Assembly: GCA_024509875.1 (NCBI GenBank)
Contig: JAMPIV010009922.1
Location: 292,001 to 356,000, forward strand
From: Oreohelix idahoensis
Taxonomy: Eukaryota; Mollusca; Gastropoda; Stylommatophora; Oreohelicidae
DNA: 64,000 bases
Direction: 5' to 3'
The notes below the pieces were generated by a model. The model worked only from the letters and a program-made list of their open reading frames with translations. It did not search any database and had not been told where the DNA came from. The position numbers were made by a program, and so were the translations under genes. Below, one piece after another: positions 22,171-34,551 of the stretch. Within the stretch, counting starts at the first letter, position 1. Each line of letters begins with the position of its first letter.

Positions 22171-23180
22171 TGGGAGCACCATCTGAACGGGTTGTGATCG
22201 ACATTTTAGGACCCTTAGAAAGGACTAAAAAAGGAGCAGGTTCATCTCACATTAGTCGACACATGCACTTTATGGGCAGAAGCTCTCCCGCTAACATGCA
22301 CAGATGCCAAGCATGTCGCAGAAGCCCTCGTGCAGATTTTCACTCGGTTGGGATTCCCTCAGCAAGTGTAGACGGATAACGGATCTCCATACCGAAACCT
22401 GTTGATGGATGAGATCGTTAAGATCTTGAGGGACCAGCACATCTACACTAAGCCTTACACTCTGGCTAGAAGTGGGTTAGTAGAACGTGTTAACGGGAAC
22501 CTCAACATGATGTTAAGTAAACTGGCACAAGTGAAACCTGACGAGTGGGATCTTTCTATCCCTGCAGCTCTATTTGGCTACAGAGAAACGCCACATACGT
22601 CCACAGGATTTCCGCCAGCCACGCTTTTATTCGGCAGACCCATTAAGGGCCCGCTTGAAGCCTTACTTTGGTCTGTGACAGACCAGAAGGCGGATGAGAC
22701 AGTTGTCTCAGCTAGCAAATATGTGTCGGATTTAAAGGAAAGGTTGAAACTAGGATGGGACCTAGCAACGACCAACTTTAAGCGAGCACACACAAAGCAC
22801 GCTAATCGATACAGGAAAGTCGCGAAAGAAAGAGAACTGGAAGCAGGAGAGAAAGTTTTGGTGTTACTCCCCACCGGGAACAACAAACTGAGGATCGGAT
22901 GGCAAGGGCCGTTTACCGTCCTGAAAAAGATTTCTAAGGCTAACTACCAGATCTCTATTGAAGGAAAGGAGAAGGTTTTCCATTTAAATCTGTTAAAGAG
23001 ATACTTGGAAAGACTGGTGCCGACCTCCGAACACCTCCTGACGATCGCCAAAACTGACGAAGATGACGATAGTGGCAGGGAAATTCCACTGCAAAAACAC
23101 GGAATCTTTCAAAAATGTCAGAAGCGGCGACGCTCTTTCAAGCGCGCATGAGAGACATTCCAGAGGAAGGAAACTTTGGG
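22152..23180 (+). pseudogene. E2 integrase core and C-terminus, broken
   Basis: The core is split over frames. The first Asp is in VVIDILGPL (about 22194). The next block is in another frame and ends at a TAG just before the TDNG motif (about 22372-22385). The last block (22402-23151) has the catalytic Glu in LVERVN and a GPF module (WQGPFTVLKKIS). Near 23171-23181 the sequence jumps from the DIP motif of the IN-RT linker to codons matching the end of RNase H (LSRNW), showing where RT-RNase H was lost. Confidence 0.85.
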
Positions 23181-23293
23181 AGTAGACTTGAGTAGGAATT
23201 GGAGAGAGACGGAGGGGGGAGATGAGAGGGAAGAGGACAGACACCCTGAAGCTACGGATATAGGAACGTAGACATGGAGTGCTTCAATATCTT

Positions 23294-23303
23294 AAAGGGG
23301 GGA
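23294..23303 (+). other. Polypurine tract of E2
   Basis: AAAGGGGGGA followed by CGTTC lies directly before the 3' LTR start TGTCGCATA at 23309. This is the expected site of plus-strand priming. Confidence 0.7.
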
Positions 23304-23308
23304 CGTTC

Positions 23309-25651
23309 TGTCGCATATAGATTTATGATCAATAAATTTTCTATATTCTTTTCTTTTCTACCCGTGTCCTCTACTTTATTATCGCTCTTTTATCGTTTTC
23401 CTGTATTTTTCGCATTCGTTCGTTTGCGAAAAATATATTTCTTTCCCATTCTGACTTTACCGTTTTTCTCATACACTGGTAACGCATTTTATTACATCAG
23501 GTGTCAGTCGCTACAGGTAGAGGACAAACTGTGAATATCCGTCTAGTCAGACAAGAGAGCAGACATTTGTCTAGCATTTCCATCGGACACGTAGCTTCTA
23601 CAGCTAAAGTTCTCGGCGAGGTGTGGAAACTGCCATCTGCCTCGACCAGAAATGAGACATTTGTCTAGCATTTTCATCTGACACGGCACTCTACGGCCAG
23701 TTTCTTACACGAAGGTACGAAGGTGTCAAAGACGCGAAGTGGCAGTTTATGGCAATCTCTTAGTTTACGTAAGTGTTAAGATGAGAGGGGAAGACGGGGG
23801 GGGGGGAGGGGTTCGAAATAATGTGGGATCCTTTGTCTATTTCATATATCTTAACCGGAGTTTTAGATTTCATTCACTCAGTAACTTCGCAGTCAAGACT
23901 AGAACAACCTACGTTCGATTCCTAAGAATCTCTGTTGATAGAAGATGGCATTTAGTTGGTCGAAGTGGATTTATTTCTTAGTAGTTCTGTGTTGAGTGAA
24001 AACTGGGGTGACCCAACTCTACCAGCGTTGAGTACTGATTAGTATTTGTGAAGAACATAACCATTTTATTCTTAAAGACGTGGGTGTATCAAGTAAAACC
24101 TGTCTGGCATTGCATTGGCATCCAGAACGACAGAGTACCCATTTCATAAACTTTAAGATTTAAATAAAGTAACGGGCCTATCGCGCCAGATTTTCTTCTT
24201 CTTCCTCGTTCGCCCTGAAAAGGACGGTGGTTGCGTTGTGTCTGTTTACGCCGTAGCTGTGATATCTGCACCTTTCGGTCGACACATCCGACTTCAGCAC
24301 GGCATTTTTTAGGGACCGGGTTTGCCTTCCCATTTCGATCCGTACTCGCTCAGCCAGACTGCACTGCTGCAGACTGTTTCCAGGACCACCGCGTGGAGGT
24401 GGAGTACGGTCTTGACCAGCTCTGGTTTGCTGGTCCTGATGCAAGCAGTCAAGCTATGGGTCGCTGACTGCATTCACTATTGCTGCATCTTTGGGTCCCG
24501 CGCCAGATTTAATTCTTCCAGAGAAAAACCTCAAGTACATTTCAGCCCTTGTGGCAAGCAAAGTATTAATATCAGTAACATTCCGACGAAGTTTTGACTG
24601 GCGGTGGTGCGACCAAATAAAGTCCTATACTGAGAGAAGGCAGTTACCTGACATTCCTAATTACTAGAAACCTTAGCTATTGACACTCTGCTCGCTGTTA
24701 ACGTTCGTGTCTGGACAATTTTAAAGTGACAGAACCAGATATCCTAAAATAAGTATAACCAAGAAAACGTTCTCTGAAGCATTGAATTCAACCCGTCTTT
24801 TTGGAACTGGGGTTCTCTTGGCCAAGTCTACCATTGGAGAGTCTGTATGTGCATGTCCTAAAAATTGTGTTTCCAGAAGTTGCTACCAAAGCTGTGAGTA
24901 CGGATGAAAGGCACGTGATCACGGCTGACTGAATAGAGTGAATGCAGGACTGAGTGATTCATTTAATGTTGTATTTTGGCACCCATTTTGCTGTCTTAAC
25001 TTTCTTTATGCAAGTTTGTTTTGTTGCTAACAATATTTTTCCTTAGGATAGATCAGAGTATCCAAGTCTGTTCATACCTTTAAAGGGAAATCTTAGACTA
25101 AATCATATGTATCCGTGACTCTTTGTGGCTATCACTTTTCTTCTAACAGGACTGTGGGCTATACATCGGGGGAAAAGACCATACCAATGGGTTTATCTTT
25201 CTTGTAGAAATTCATTGACTTTATGACTATTTGTATATGCTTAAATGTAATTTTATATGTTGTGATGGAAGTTTATTTTGATAATTAAACTTCACAATTT
25301 AAACTTAATCAGTGTGGCGGTCAGTTCGTTCCCAAATATCTATATTTTTCATTGTCATAGGTTCACGTGTTTGTGCATCTATTGTCGTCACTTATGTGTG
25401 TGGGTATGTGAGGACAGATATATTAATATATATTTTATATTAGATTTGTCTGACTAATCTAACTCTGTTGTAGATGATAGGCTGACTGAGAGGAGCTTCT
25501 CGAGTGTCAGAGACAGAATCTACTATATTTCCTCCACCTCACTCGTGAAATCTATTTTCTATTTTATCATCTCACTGAGCTATCACTTATGTCTATGTCT
25601 ATTCAGAAGGGACCAAACTAAGTCTTAATCATCTATCACAAATCTACGACA
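23309..25651 (+). repeat. E2 3' LTR with a 305-bp insertion
   Basis: It is colinear with the 5' LTR except for an insertion at 24194-24498 plus its target duplication, which accounts for nearly all of the 333-bp length difference. It also has an extra GTACGAAG-type short repeat near 23712 and an 11-base G run near 23796. It ends CTACGACA at 25651, followed by the AACAG target duplication. Confidence 0.92.
24194..24498 (-). mobile_element. Short retroposon nested in the E2 3' LTR
   Basis: The insertion is flanked by a perfect 12-bp duplication CGCGCCAGATTT (24182-24193 and 24499-24510). The 5' LTR has a single copy at the same place. On the minus strand it ends GGGCGAACGAGGAAGAAGAA, the same style of (GAA)n tail as the Jockey-type 3' ends elsewhere in this window. 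It may be a 5'-truncated LINE 3' end or a SINE using that tail. It inserted after E2. Confidence 0.85.
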
Positions 25652-26045
25652 AACAGTACAGTATTTGTGACAGTTAAGTGATAGATTGATGCAGCAACTG
25701 TACAGTACTTGTGACAGTTAAGTGATAGATTGATGCAGCAACAGTACAGTACTTGTGACAGTTAAGTGATAGATTGATACAGCAACAGTACAGTACTTCT
25801 GACAGTTAAGTGATAGATTGATACAGCAACAGTACAGTACTTCTGACAGTTAAGTGATAGATTGATGCAGCAACTGTAGAGTACTTGTGACAATTAAGTG
25901 ATAGATTGATACATCAACAGTACAGTACTTCTGACAGTTAAATGATAGATTGGTGCAGCAACAGCACAGTACTTGTTACAGTTAAGTGATAGATTGATGC
26001 AGCAACAGTACAGTACTTGTGACAGTTAAGTGATAGATTGATGCG
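25652..26045. repeat. 44-bp minisatellite, about 9 copies
   Basis: The unit contains GACAGTTAAGTGATAGATTG and repeats every 44 bp. Its first bases are the AACAG target duplication of E2, so the array starts exactly where E2 ends. No copy of the array is seen on the left side of E2. Confidence 0.9.
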
Positions 26046-26349
26046 AACGCCTGCTCTGGTTTGTAACGTTTAATGTTCCAACTTATGTACAATATCGTGA
26101 AACGTTCTCTTCCACGATCCACTCGCTTGCTTCTCAAGTTATTTGTAATACATAATGTCAATTCAACTTTGACCACCTCTTCACTGGTCATATACAATTT
26201 TGTCTCTTTAACTCTTATTTCTCAGCTCTGCGTCGCATCAAATTTTTGATTCTATCAGATGCCGCAAAAGTATACTTGCATAAAATGTTAATCTTGCCTT
26301 GGTAATTTACTAGCCTTGCCGCTAGGGTGTCGATATTTCCCAAATCTTT
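26046..26349. other. Unassigned stretch before E3
   Basis: I see neither LTR features nor coding motifs here. E3 gag homology begins abruptly at about 26352, so the 5' LTR and leader of E3 are missing or replaced by this DNA. Confidence 0.45.
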
Positions 26350-26351
26350 AT

Positions 26352-26418
26352 TACAAGGAGAAGTGACAGCTTTTGTCAACGAAGAACTCGACAGATAAGA
26401 TGCGGATAAACAAGAGAA
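26352..26418 (+). pseudogene. E3 gag N-terminal remnant
   Basis: The translation VTAFVNEELDR matches the E2 gag motif AKAFVGNELDR, then hits a TAA and continues for about 20 bp. It ends at a short GAAA microhomology shared with the integrase segment, which looks like a deletion join. Confidence 0.7.
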
Positions 26419-27548
26419 ACCGGAAGATTGGGACCTTTTCATTCCTGCAGCCTTATTCGCCTACAGGGAAGTCCCACAGGCATCGACAGGTTTACCACCA
26501 GCTACACTCTTGTTCGGCAGACCTATTAAGGGCCCGCTTGAAGCCTTACTCCGGTCGCTGACAGACCAGAAGGCTGATGAGACAGTCGTCTCAGCAAGTA
26601 AATATGTATCGGAACTTAAGAAAAGGTTACAACTAGGATGGGATCTAGCAACAACCAACCTTAAGTGAGCACGCATGAAGCATGCTAAACGATACAATAG
26701 AGCAGCGAAAGAGAGAGAATTACAACCAGGAGAGAAATTTTTGTTGCTACTTCCAACCGGGAACAACAAACTACGTATCGGATGGCAAGGGCCGTTTTCC
26801 GTCCTTAAAAAGATCTCGAGAACAAACTACAAGATCTCTATTAAAGGAAAGGAAAAGGTCTACCATGTAAATCTGTTAAAGAAATATTTGGAAAGGCCGA
26901 TGCCTTCCCCCGAACATCTCCTGGCGGTCACCATAGCAACAGAAGATGAGGAAGATAACGATAGTTGTATGGAATATCCACTGCAACAAACGAAATCTTT
27001 CAACGATGTTAAATTCGGTGATACTCTTTCAAACGCACAACAGACAGAAACGAGGGCGCTACTGAAACAGTAATCAGCAGTTTTAATGGACATACCTGGT
27101 CGAACGCATCTTGCAGAGTTCGATATGAAGCTGACATGTGAGACACCTGTGCGAACCAGAGATTACCCAATCCCGTATGCTAAAGCTGATACGCTACGCG
27201 GAGAAATAAACAAGCTACGTCAAGCTGGAATTATTAGTGAGTCTACATCTCCTTATAGTTCAAGCGTAGTACTGTTACAGAAGCCCAATAAGGGAGTTCG
27301 GCTGTGCATCGATTACCGTTTACTCAACACATTAACGGAATTTCAGCCGGAGCCCTTGCAAAAACGCTTCTGAACTGTTCATCAAGCTTAGCAAGGCAAG
27401 AATTTTCACCAAGATTGACCTGAGTAAAGGTTATTACCTAATACCAGTCAAGGAGGAAGTTAAACCCCTGTTAGCTTTTAGCACCAGTGAAGGACATTAT
27501 ACTTTCAACGTTATGCCTTTCGGTTTGCACAACGCACCAGGAGTCTTC
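26415..27548 (+). pseudogene. E3 integrase C-terminus and RT, first part
   Basis: It begins in the integrase C-terminus (PEDWDLFIPAALFAYREVPQ) and has the GPF module near 26788. The IN-RT linker with DIPG (about 27090) has a stop just before it (27070-27072). RT starts with YPIPYAKADTL and keeps CIDYR near 27310, then frameshifts near 27360. The later KGYY and MPFGL motifs are readable in another frame. It is cut at GVF by the first solo LTR. Stops and frameshifts show decay before or after that insertion. Confidence 0.85.
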
Positions 27549-28609
27549 TGTGACCGTATACCGTCCTGATTTATATTATGTGCCAGTGAGCTGGGCACTG
27601 TACCAATTAGTGGGTATATGTGACAGTGTCCTTCACTGTATTTAAATTTATATTATATCTTTTTTCAATCATTGTCCATCAAGTGTTATTACTAGCTTCC
27701 CGCTAGAGTTGTTCATTCTTGTGGAAATGTGTTAGGTTCGTTCTTCTCTCGAATGATGTTGTGAAGGTGCTATGGTGGTAGTACTTACTAATATTCTGGT
27801 AACTTTTCATTCAGTGCAAAAATCTGTTGTCATAACTCGACTTATAGTATAAACAAGGTTTATTTACAGGAATTCATAAATAAACAATTTCAGATGAAAT
27901 TCAAATTAATTATTCCTTGTCGTGAATGTAGTTTACCCATATTATCCTTTTTTTCTCTTTTTCCTTTTTCCACAACCGTATAAGTTATTCAAACATCTCG
28001 TGCAACTCACTATCTAGGTCGCTTTGACCTTCTTCCACAACCTTCCAGTTCAAGTGGTTGCGCCTTTTACCTTCAATATTTTAAAGATGTTAATCTCTTC
28101 AGATGATAAGACTTCAATACATCTGTAGTTGTTTCTTTTCTTGGTTTCCTTCCTAGTACAATATAAAAATCAATTCTATCCGTGGACTGAAATATAAATC
28201 GAGATTTTACTTACATGAGTCTTACTATACAAAGTCTATCCTCCCAGTACAGAATAATATAGCTGCCGCTATTTTCTATCTTGAAAAAAAAAACGATATC
28301 ATTTAACGTTACATACACTATACTTCTTTTCTGAAAACACTTCAAGAAAATTCAACTTAGAACAGGTCTTCGTGGCTCTACGAGAATGAGACAGCTCAAA
28401 CATGGCTTCTCATCAGCTCTCCAGTAGAAACACAACCATCCCCGAGGTCGTCTAGATGGAACTGCCCTAATGATAATCTTAACTTCTCCTTAGCCCGGCA
28501 GGTGTTGTGGGCCCTTGTCACCGTCAATGCTTTTGATTGGTCTACTAAAAATGTATGACCTTATCTCATTAGCACCTATAATGCCTGGGTAACAAACCTC
28601 GCTGTCACA
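27549..28609 (-). mobile_element. Solo LTR 1 inside E3 RT
   Basis: This is 1061 bp with TG...CA ends (TGTGACCGTA...GCTGTCACA), flanked by the 4-bp duplication CTTC (27545-27548 and 28610-28613). The RT frame continues directly after the second CTTC. I see no coding or internal element sequence, so it fits a solo LTR. Its reverse complement starts like that of the second insertion (TGTGACAGCGAGGTTTGTTA and TGTCACCGTGAGGTTTCGTA), so both are probably one family in minus orientation. Confidence 0.85.
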
Positions 28610-28613
28610 CTTC

Positions 28614-29395
28614 ACGAGAATGAGGAAAAAGCTCTTAGAACCCTTGCAAAGTCCGCATATCCACAATTTCATGGACGACATATTGATTGCAACGGAAAAC
28701 TACGACGAACATATTGCTACGGTCGCTATGCTCCTCAGGAGACTACAGGAAACAGGCCTGACAGCCAGACCGAGCAAATGTTTAATAGGCTTTGAAAATC
28801 TTGACTTCCTATGGCATACTATTTCTCACGGTGGTATGTGGCCAGTTGCCGAAAACGTTAAGAAAATATGTGCAGCGAAGAGGCCGAAACCGAAGAAAGA
28901 CACGCGTTCGTTCCTATCACTGTATTGGTACTACCAAAAGTTCATTTGAAATGTCAATGGCCAATCAGCACCTCTTCCTGACCTCGCAAAGAAGGGGCAA
29001 CCTGAAAAAGTTATTTGGAATTCAGAGTGCGAACACTCTTACGTCACTCTCAAGGAACAGCTGTCCAAATACCCAATTCTAAGGTTACCTGACCTTAAGA
29101 AACCTTTCATATTGCGCGTCGATGCCTCGGGACAGGGAATCGGGTCAACACTGCTTCAGGCAGATGAAAATAATCCGAATCTCTTATTTCCAGTTGCATG
29201 CGGCAGCCGCAAACTGAACAGAGCAGAGAGGAATTATTCGACGATGGAAAAGGAATGTTTAGCACTTGTGCACGGGATCAGAAGGCACCATGAATATCTG
29301 TATGGAGTGTCGTTAACAGTGCAAACGGACCATGCTCCACTGGCGTTTCTTGAAGCCAATAAGGAATTTAACGCAAAGATTATGCGTTGCGCTTT
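28614..29395 (+). pseudogene. E3 RT C-terminus and RNase H, middle part
   Basis: It resumes at RMRKKLLEPLQSP and holds the catalytic FMDD near 28670 and the thumb-like YYQKF region near 28930, where a frameshift occurs. RNase H follows from 29112 with its first Asp in LRVDASGQG, the KECLALV glutamate and VQTDHAPL. It is cut by the second solo LTR in the codons after NAKIMRC. Confidence 0.88.
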
Positions 29396-31250
29396 TGTAA
29401 CAGTGGTAGTTAACATAGAACTGGTCCAAAGGCACCAAATTGCTAATATGTAACCGTTGAGAACTTCTTACGGCACCAAATTGATAATATGTGATCTTGC
29501 CGGATCTTCTTTTTATAGCAAACTACTAGGTGACTGTGGCAGGCCTAGTTGTTATATTCAAGTAGTCAATTTTCATTTGACTTATCTTCCAAGCAAGTGT
29601 TCCTCTAATTGACTTGCCATCACCGCCAGAGGTAGTGATTCTTGGATGAAGTATGGTTCTTCTTTTCTACTCTTACCAGGCTTCGTTCTTTCCTCCTAGT
29701 TGTTGACTAGCGACTGCCTCATATTAATGGTTTTCTTTCTTTGTTATATAATTAAATGCTATTATTCCTGCTCTTCCACACCTTTGTAATAATCCAACTC
29801 AACTTGTGTGAGAAAGTTTCAAACCAACAATATGTTTATTTACAATGTCAATGATTCAACATATTCAATTGAGCATGGTTCAACAACTCCATTTTCTTTT
29901 CCATATCTCGAGGTCATATCTTTCCAAATTCCTAGACCTGTCAAACCTAACTCTGAAAATGATATCGATAGCTAAACATAGTTCATAAATATATAAATAA
30001 TATCAGTTTTCGTCAAAGTACTACTGCTATGGTCTCCTCTTATTTAGTCATGCCAGTGGTGACATCTCGTTTATTTACACTATGGGTTGCCTGGCAATCA
30101 GCAAATAATTGAGAGCGCATCTCTTGTAAGCCAATATAGTATATACCTCTGTTGAACATATCATACCTGAGACAATAGCTCGTCTATTTTATCATCAGCT
30201 GTTTATCTGTCAAGCAACAAGTATGAGAGAGCGCATGCCATCTCTTGTAAATCAATGTAATATATACCTCTGTTGAACATATCATGCCTGAGACGATACC
30301 TCGTCTATTTTATCATCAGCTGTTTATCTGTCAAGCAACAAGTATGAGAGAGAGCGCATGACATCTCTTGTAAATCAATGTAATATATACCTCTGTTGAA
30401 CATATCATGTTCTTCTCCTGGTGGACATCCCTTTTATATGTGGGAGTCGTCAACCCCTAAAAACGGTTGCCTGAAATTCTATAGAATGTTCAAAAAAAAT
30501 GTCATCTTAATGTTTAAACAGAAGTCCATCACCTATCACATCTCTTACTATGCACCCCTATTCTATTCCTATCTGTTCAGCACAAATTGTTAACCACAAT
30601 CTAAACTATTCTCCAGAATTCCTAACGCTACAATTCTAAGTCTAGCTACATCTGTAGAGCCTCCTGTAAACCGCAGGTTTCACTTTTCTTGAGAGCCCAG
30701 CAAGGCACGTCTTACCTTGTTAAGTTTTCTGGTGGGACTGACTTCTCTCTGTCTTTCTATTCATTCCCGTGATCCAGTCAATCGACATCCAGTCAATACG
30801 ATTGGTACATTCTTTAGTTCACTCACCGATCACAACTCACGGTTAATTCCTTCATAACAACTCAGTGAACTCCGTTCCATAACTGTTTACCTTCGCTCAC
30901 AATTTTCTCGTGCGTTTATCCTGCTCTTCGTTCAGTAAATCTAAAGGGCGTTAACATTCATAGTTATTTCCCTTAGCTATTTATGCTTAACTGCTATTTC
31001 TCTTTACTTCCAGCTTATTAAAAACGACCGTTATGCTAATTTTGTAAACCACAACTGTGTACTCACAGAAAATATTTACATCTAAAAGAGTTCTCTCCCT
31101 TACCATCCAAGCACAAGTGCGCAAACTTTTATCTCCCATCTTTTGAATAAGTAGTCTATTTCCTAAATCATTTATATTTCTTAAACCATTTTTTATACAC
31201 CCCTGTTCTAACAAAACCAAATTACTATGCTACGAAACCTCACGGTGACA
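29396..31250 (-). mobile_element. Solo LTR 2 (long) inside E3 RNase H
   Basis: This is 1855 bp with ends TGTAACAGTG...CGGTGACA and the 4-bp duplication CTTT (29392-29395 and 31251-31254). The RNase H frame continues immediately after. It contains an internal tandem repeat of about 120 bp between about 30110 and 30410 (TACCTCTGTTGAACATATCA). The minus-strand start is related to solo LTR 1. A short non-autonomous LTR element is the alternative. Confidence 0.8.
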
Positions 31251-31423
31251 CTTTGCTGTTAAGCGTATATTCATTTAAAGTACAATACATACCAGGAAAA
31301 GACAACATTGGAGCAGATTTTTTTAGTCAAAATTGGAGCATTGAGGAAGAGAATGAAATTAAAGGTAGCAATCACTCGGAAGATGCGGATAACAGCAGCT
31401 CTATTTTCATAAGTGACACATGA
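31251..31423 (+). pseudogene. E3 RNase H C-terminal end
   Basis: It continues in the RNase H frame with VQYIPGKDNIGADFF (the last catalytic Asp in GADFF) and an acidic tail, ending in TGA at 31421-31423. The corresponding end is what remains of RNase H in E2. Confidence 0.85.
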
Positions 31424-31977
31424 AAGGGTTTCATATTTTCAAGCCCGCGCGAACTGTCACATATATATGTAAATATAGCCACAGTGATCCGACCACCTTT
31501 GCTCCCCATCCAAGGTTTATAATTTTGCTACGCACAAACCGCGCAATTCGATGCCTGTAGACTCACTTTTGAAGCCACGCCTATTTTTCCTGTTCACATG
31601 CGCTAATGAGCGTTTACAAATTTTAGCAACCGACAGTCTTAACAAGAGGGGAGAGAACCGGGGTGTCTACCTGAGTTCTCAAGCGAGCTGAGATGTCAAT
31701 CAACGATAGTGACAGATCAGATGTCGGTAGCAAATGCAAGGGCGATAATAATATTTACCGACCACATTGGATGTCCGTGATCCCAGGAAACTTTAATGTT
31801 TGATCTACGGCAGAAGGACGAAATCAAATAAGGCCTGTTAGCATGTGATGTCGTTTCGTCATCGCGAGCGAGCGAACAGAAAAATCCTTTACCTCGGGAG
31901 TCGAACCCGTTGATTTTCCCTGATACGGCCGAAGGTGTGAATTATCGCACCCTTTAGTGATAATAACACCATTTCTG

Positions 31978-31985
31978 TATAAATA
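31978..31985 (+). promoter_or_regulatory. TATA box in E3 LTR
   Basis: TATAAATA is followed about 25 bp later by CGAAGTCAGTTATCTAG, a plausible initiator zone (TCAGTT). Position about 520 bp into a 2.2 kb LTR fits a U3/R boundary. The start site is not proven. Confidence 0.5.
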
Positions 31986-33242
31986 CTCCGTCCTCTCGAA
32001 GTCAGTTATCTAGTCGCTCAGAAATTTTGGATAATCTAGCTCGTTATTCTACAGCCATTGTGAAAGTGTGTTATAGCATTCCGTGGAGATTGTTTCAAAT
32101 TCTGATTGCGGTAATAGAAATTAGCATTTACGTGATTTAATATGTTAAGTTTATCATTATAATTCACTGGGATTTTATAGGTGCTAAGACTAGCGTATTA
32201 AATAACGCATAGCTATTTTGTTTCAGTTGTAATGTAGATTTAATCACCCGCTAGCACCCAGAAAGAGATGTTTTAATTGACTAATAAATACACTAGACAA
32301 CTGATAATTGACGGAATACAATTCACTTCTAATTCATTATGTGTAATTATATATATGTGACTAGCGTAATATCATGTGGCGAAACATTTAGCTAGTAATG
32401 ACAAGCGATATTTGTTAAAGTAGTCATAATTAAATTAACGCTGATATTGTGCGCTGAGTGATTTACCGGGCAGGAGGGGAAAGGCGCTTACCTAAAACCC
32501 AACCCGTACCAGTTGAGCGAAGTGTGATAAGATAGGCTAAGAGAGAAAAACTGATAGGATATACCTAAATCGTCTTTATTAACAGTTTACCAACTAGACG
32601 TTACCTATAGCTATTAGAAGTACTGTCTACTGTGAACACTAGATCGCGGTTTATATTTTGCTACATGAACTATCTGATGTGACATTTTCATATCTAATAA
32701 CCCACCACCAAAGTAGGCGTTCCTCATTAGGAAAATTAATTATTCGTGGAGGAACTGGGGCTCACTTCGGAGAAGCACAACACTGGATTATGATACATGT
32801 ACATTGATGTTTACGTTCACGAGGTTGTTAACCAAGCATTAGGTAAGGCGTGATTGAAGTGGCCACGAATGACAGAGTGAGAGTGAATACGTTCTAGTTA
32901 CGGAAACTGTACCATCCTTTATTTTCTTTGCAAATACTATTATTTTACGGGATAGATTAACTAGGAACTTTGTTCTTTGCTTTACTGTCTATTCTATACC
33001 GTAGTGTTAATCTTTGACCTTTTGGGTTATTAACTTCTTTTGGGATCTTTTCTCAACAAGAGGGGATGGCACTTATTGGGTTATTTTCCTATGTCTGTAC
33101 ACAATAAATATTGATTTCTCTATATGTTTGATGTTGTAAAGTTTAAGTGATAATAAACTAAACAAAACTTAATTTATTGTGTTGGTCAGCCCCAATCTCC
33201 ATTTACCATAGTTTTCACGTCTGTGAGTCCTGTTGTCACATA

Positions 33243-33400
<158 letters not shown>

Positions 33401-33628
33401 TTAACTTATAATTTTATTTATAGGGAGGTTTGATAGATTGTCTATTACTAAAAAATAGTCGTATAGATAGGCTGGGCTAGAGAATTCCCTAATTCCAGAG
33501 ACAGATCTTCACCTTAATCTATTCACTCGTGAAATCTATTCAACACTTTCTTTCTCAGAAAACCCCACTTTTTCTGTTCCATTCAGATGGACCAAATATA
33601 TCTCTAATACCCATCTAAATGTACGACA

Positions 33629-33760
33629 GATGATGATGATAACGTTGATGATGATGATTATGATAATGATAATGATGATGATAACGTTGATGTTGTTGTA
33701 AACGATGATAATGATGAATATGATGATGGCGATGATGATGATGATAAAACTGACGAAAAA
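33629..33760. repeat. GAT-rich trinucleotide repeat
   Basis: Imperfect (GATGAT)n with AACGTT and AATGAT variants starts directly after the E3 LTR end. No target duplication can be judged because E3 lacks its left end. Confidence 0.85.
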
Positions 33761-33954
33761 TATCTAGTACAAATGATAATGAGCAAACAAATAGGAATTA
33801 GAAATTATGTTTTGAAAACAGATAACACTTTAAACATTTGTGTCTTCAATAAAGGTCTTTATATTGCAGATAAAAACTTTTGGTTAACAAATATAACAGA
33901 CACTAACGGCCGGTGTAAACAAGGTGTAACGATGAACGGTACTCGGTGTACAAA

Positions 33955-34340
33955 CATAGAGCAAATACAGACATAAAGCAAATACAGACATAGAGCAAAT
34001 ACAGACATAGAGCAAATGCAGACATAGCTAGAACTGGGAAATAAAATAGACGTGAATATCGCAGCAAGCGTGATATGACGAGAGATAGTACCAAGAAATA
34101 AAACTTTAAGAAATGTAACAAGTTGAATATTAAAAAGGTGGAAATCAGTGGCCACAACTAAGGTATAAAACAGGCATAGGGTAGCTGGTGAAAAGGTATA
34201 AAACAAAAATATGGTACTTGGTAAAAAGGTATAAAACACACATAGTAGCTGGTGAAAAAGTATAAAACACATATATGGTAGCTGATAAAAAGATAAAAGA
34301 AAACCAACATATGGTAGTTGGTAAAAAGGTAAAAAAGCAA
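33955..34340. repeat. Two short tandem arrays (17 bp, then about 32-34 bp)
   Basis: At 33955-34025 a 17-bp unit AGCAAATACAGACATAG repeats about four times. At 34160-34340 a unit with GGTAGCTGGTGAAAAGGTAT and AAAACACA repeats about five times. No coding capacity is credible. Confidence 0.8.
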
Positions 34341-34551
34341 ACGAGCAACGGCTAGGACACATGTTTACAACAAAACTGCACACATGACGTCACATGCCTG
34401 TGTTTGAATGAACGGAAAACTTACAAAAGTAAGAGATAAAAAATCCTCCCACCGCCAGGTAGAAGGACTGGAACGTATTTGTGTAGACAACAGCTCGGAG
34501 TCCGCCTGCACACACCAGGAAGTAGAAACCTTATTAGAACAGGTTTATTAG

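Larger units (their letters stand above)
17304..25651 (+). mobile_element. E2: Gmr1-like LTR element keeping gag-PR-IN only
   Basis: LTRs at 17304-19313 and 23309-25651 begin TGTCGCATA and end CTACGACA. The 5-bp target duplication AACAG is at 17299-17303 and 25652-25656. The inside holds gag, protease and integrase. A deletion then joins the IN-RT linker directly to the last codons of RNase H near 23171-23181, so RT and RNase H are missing. LTRs differ at a few dozen sites by eye, older than E1. Frameshifts and a stop interrupt gag and integrase. Any movement would need enzymes from a relative. Confidence 0.93.
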
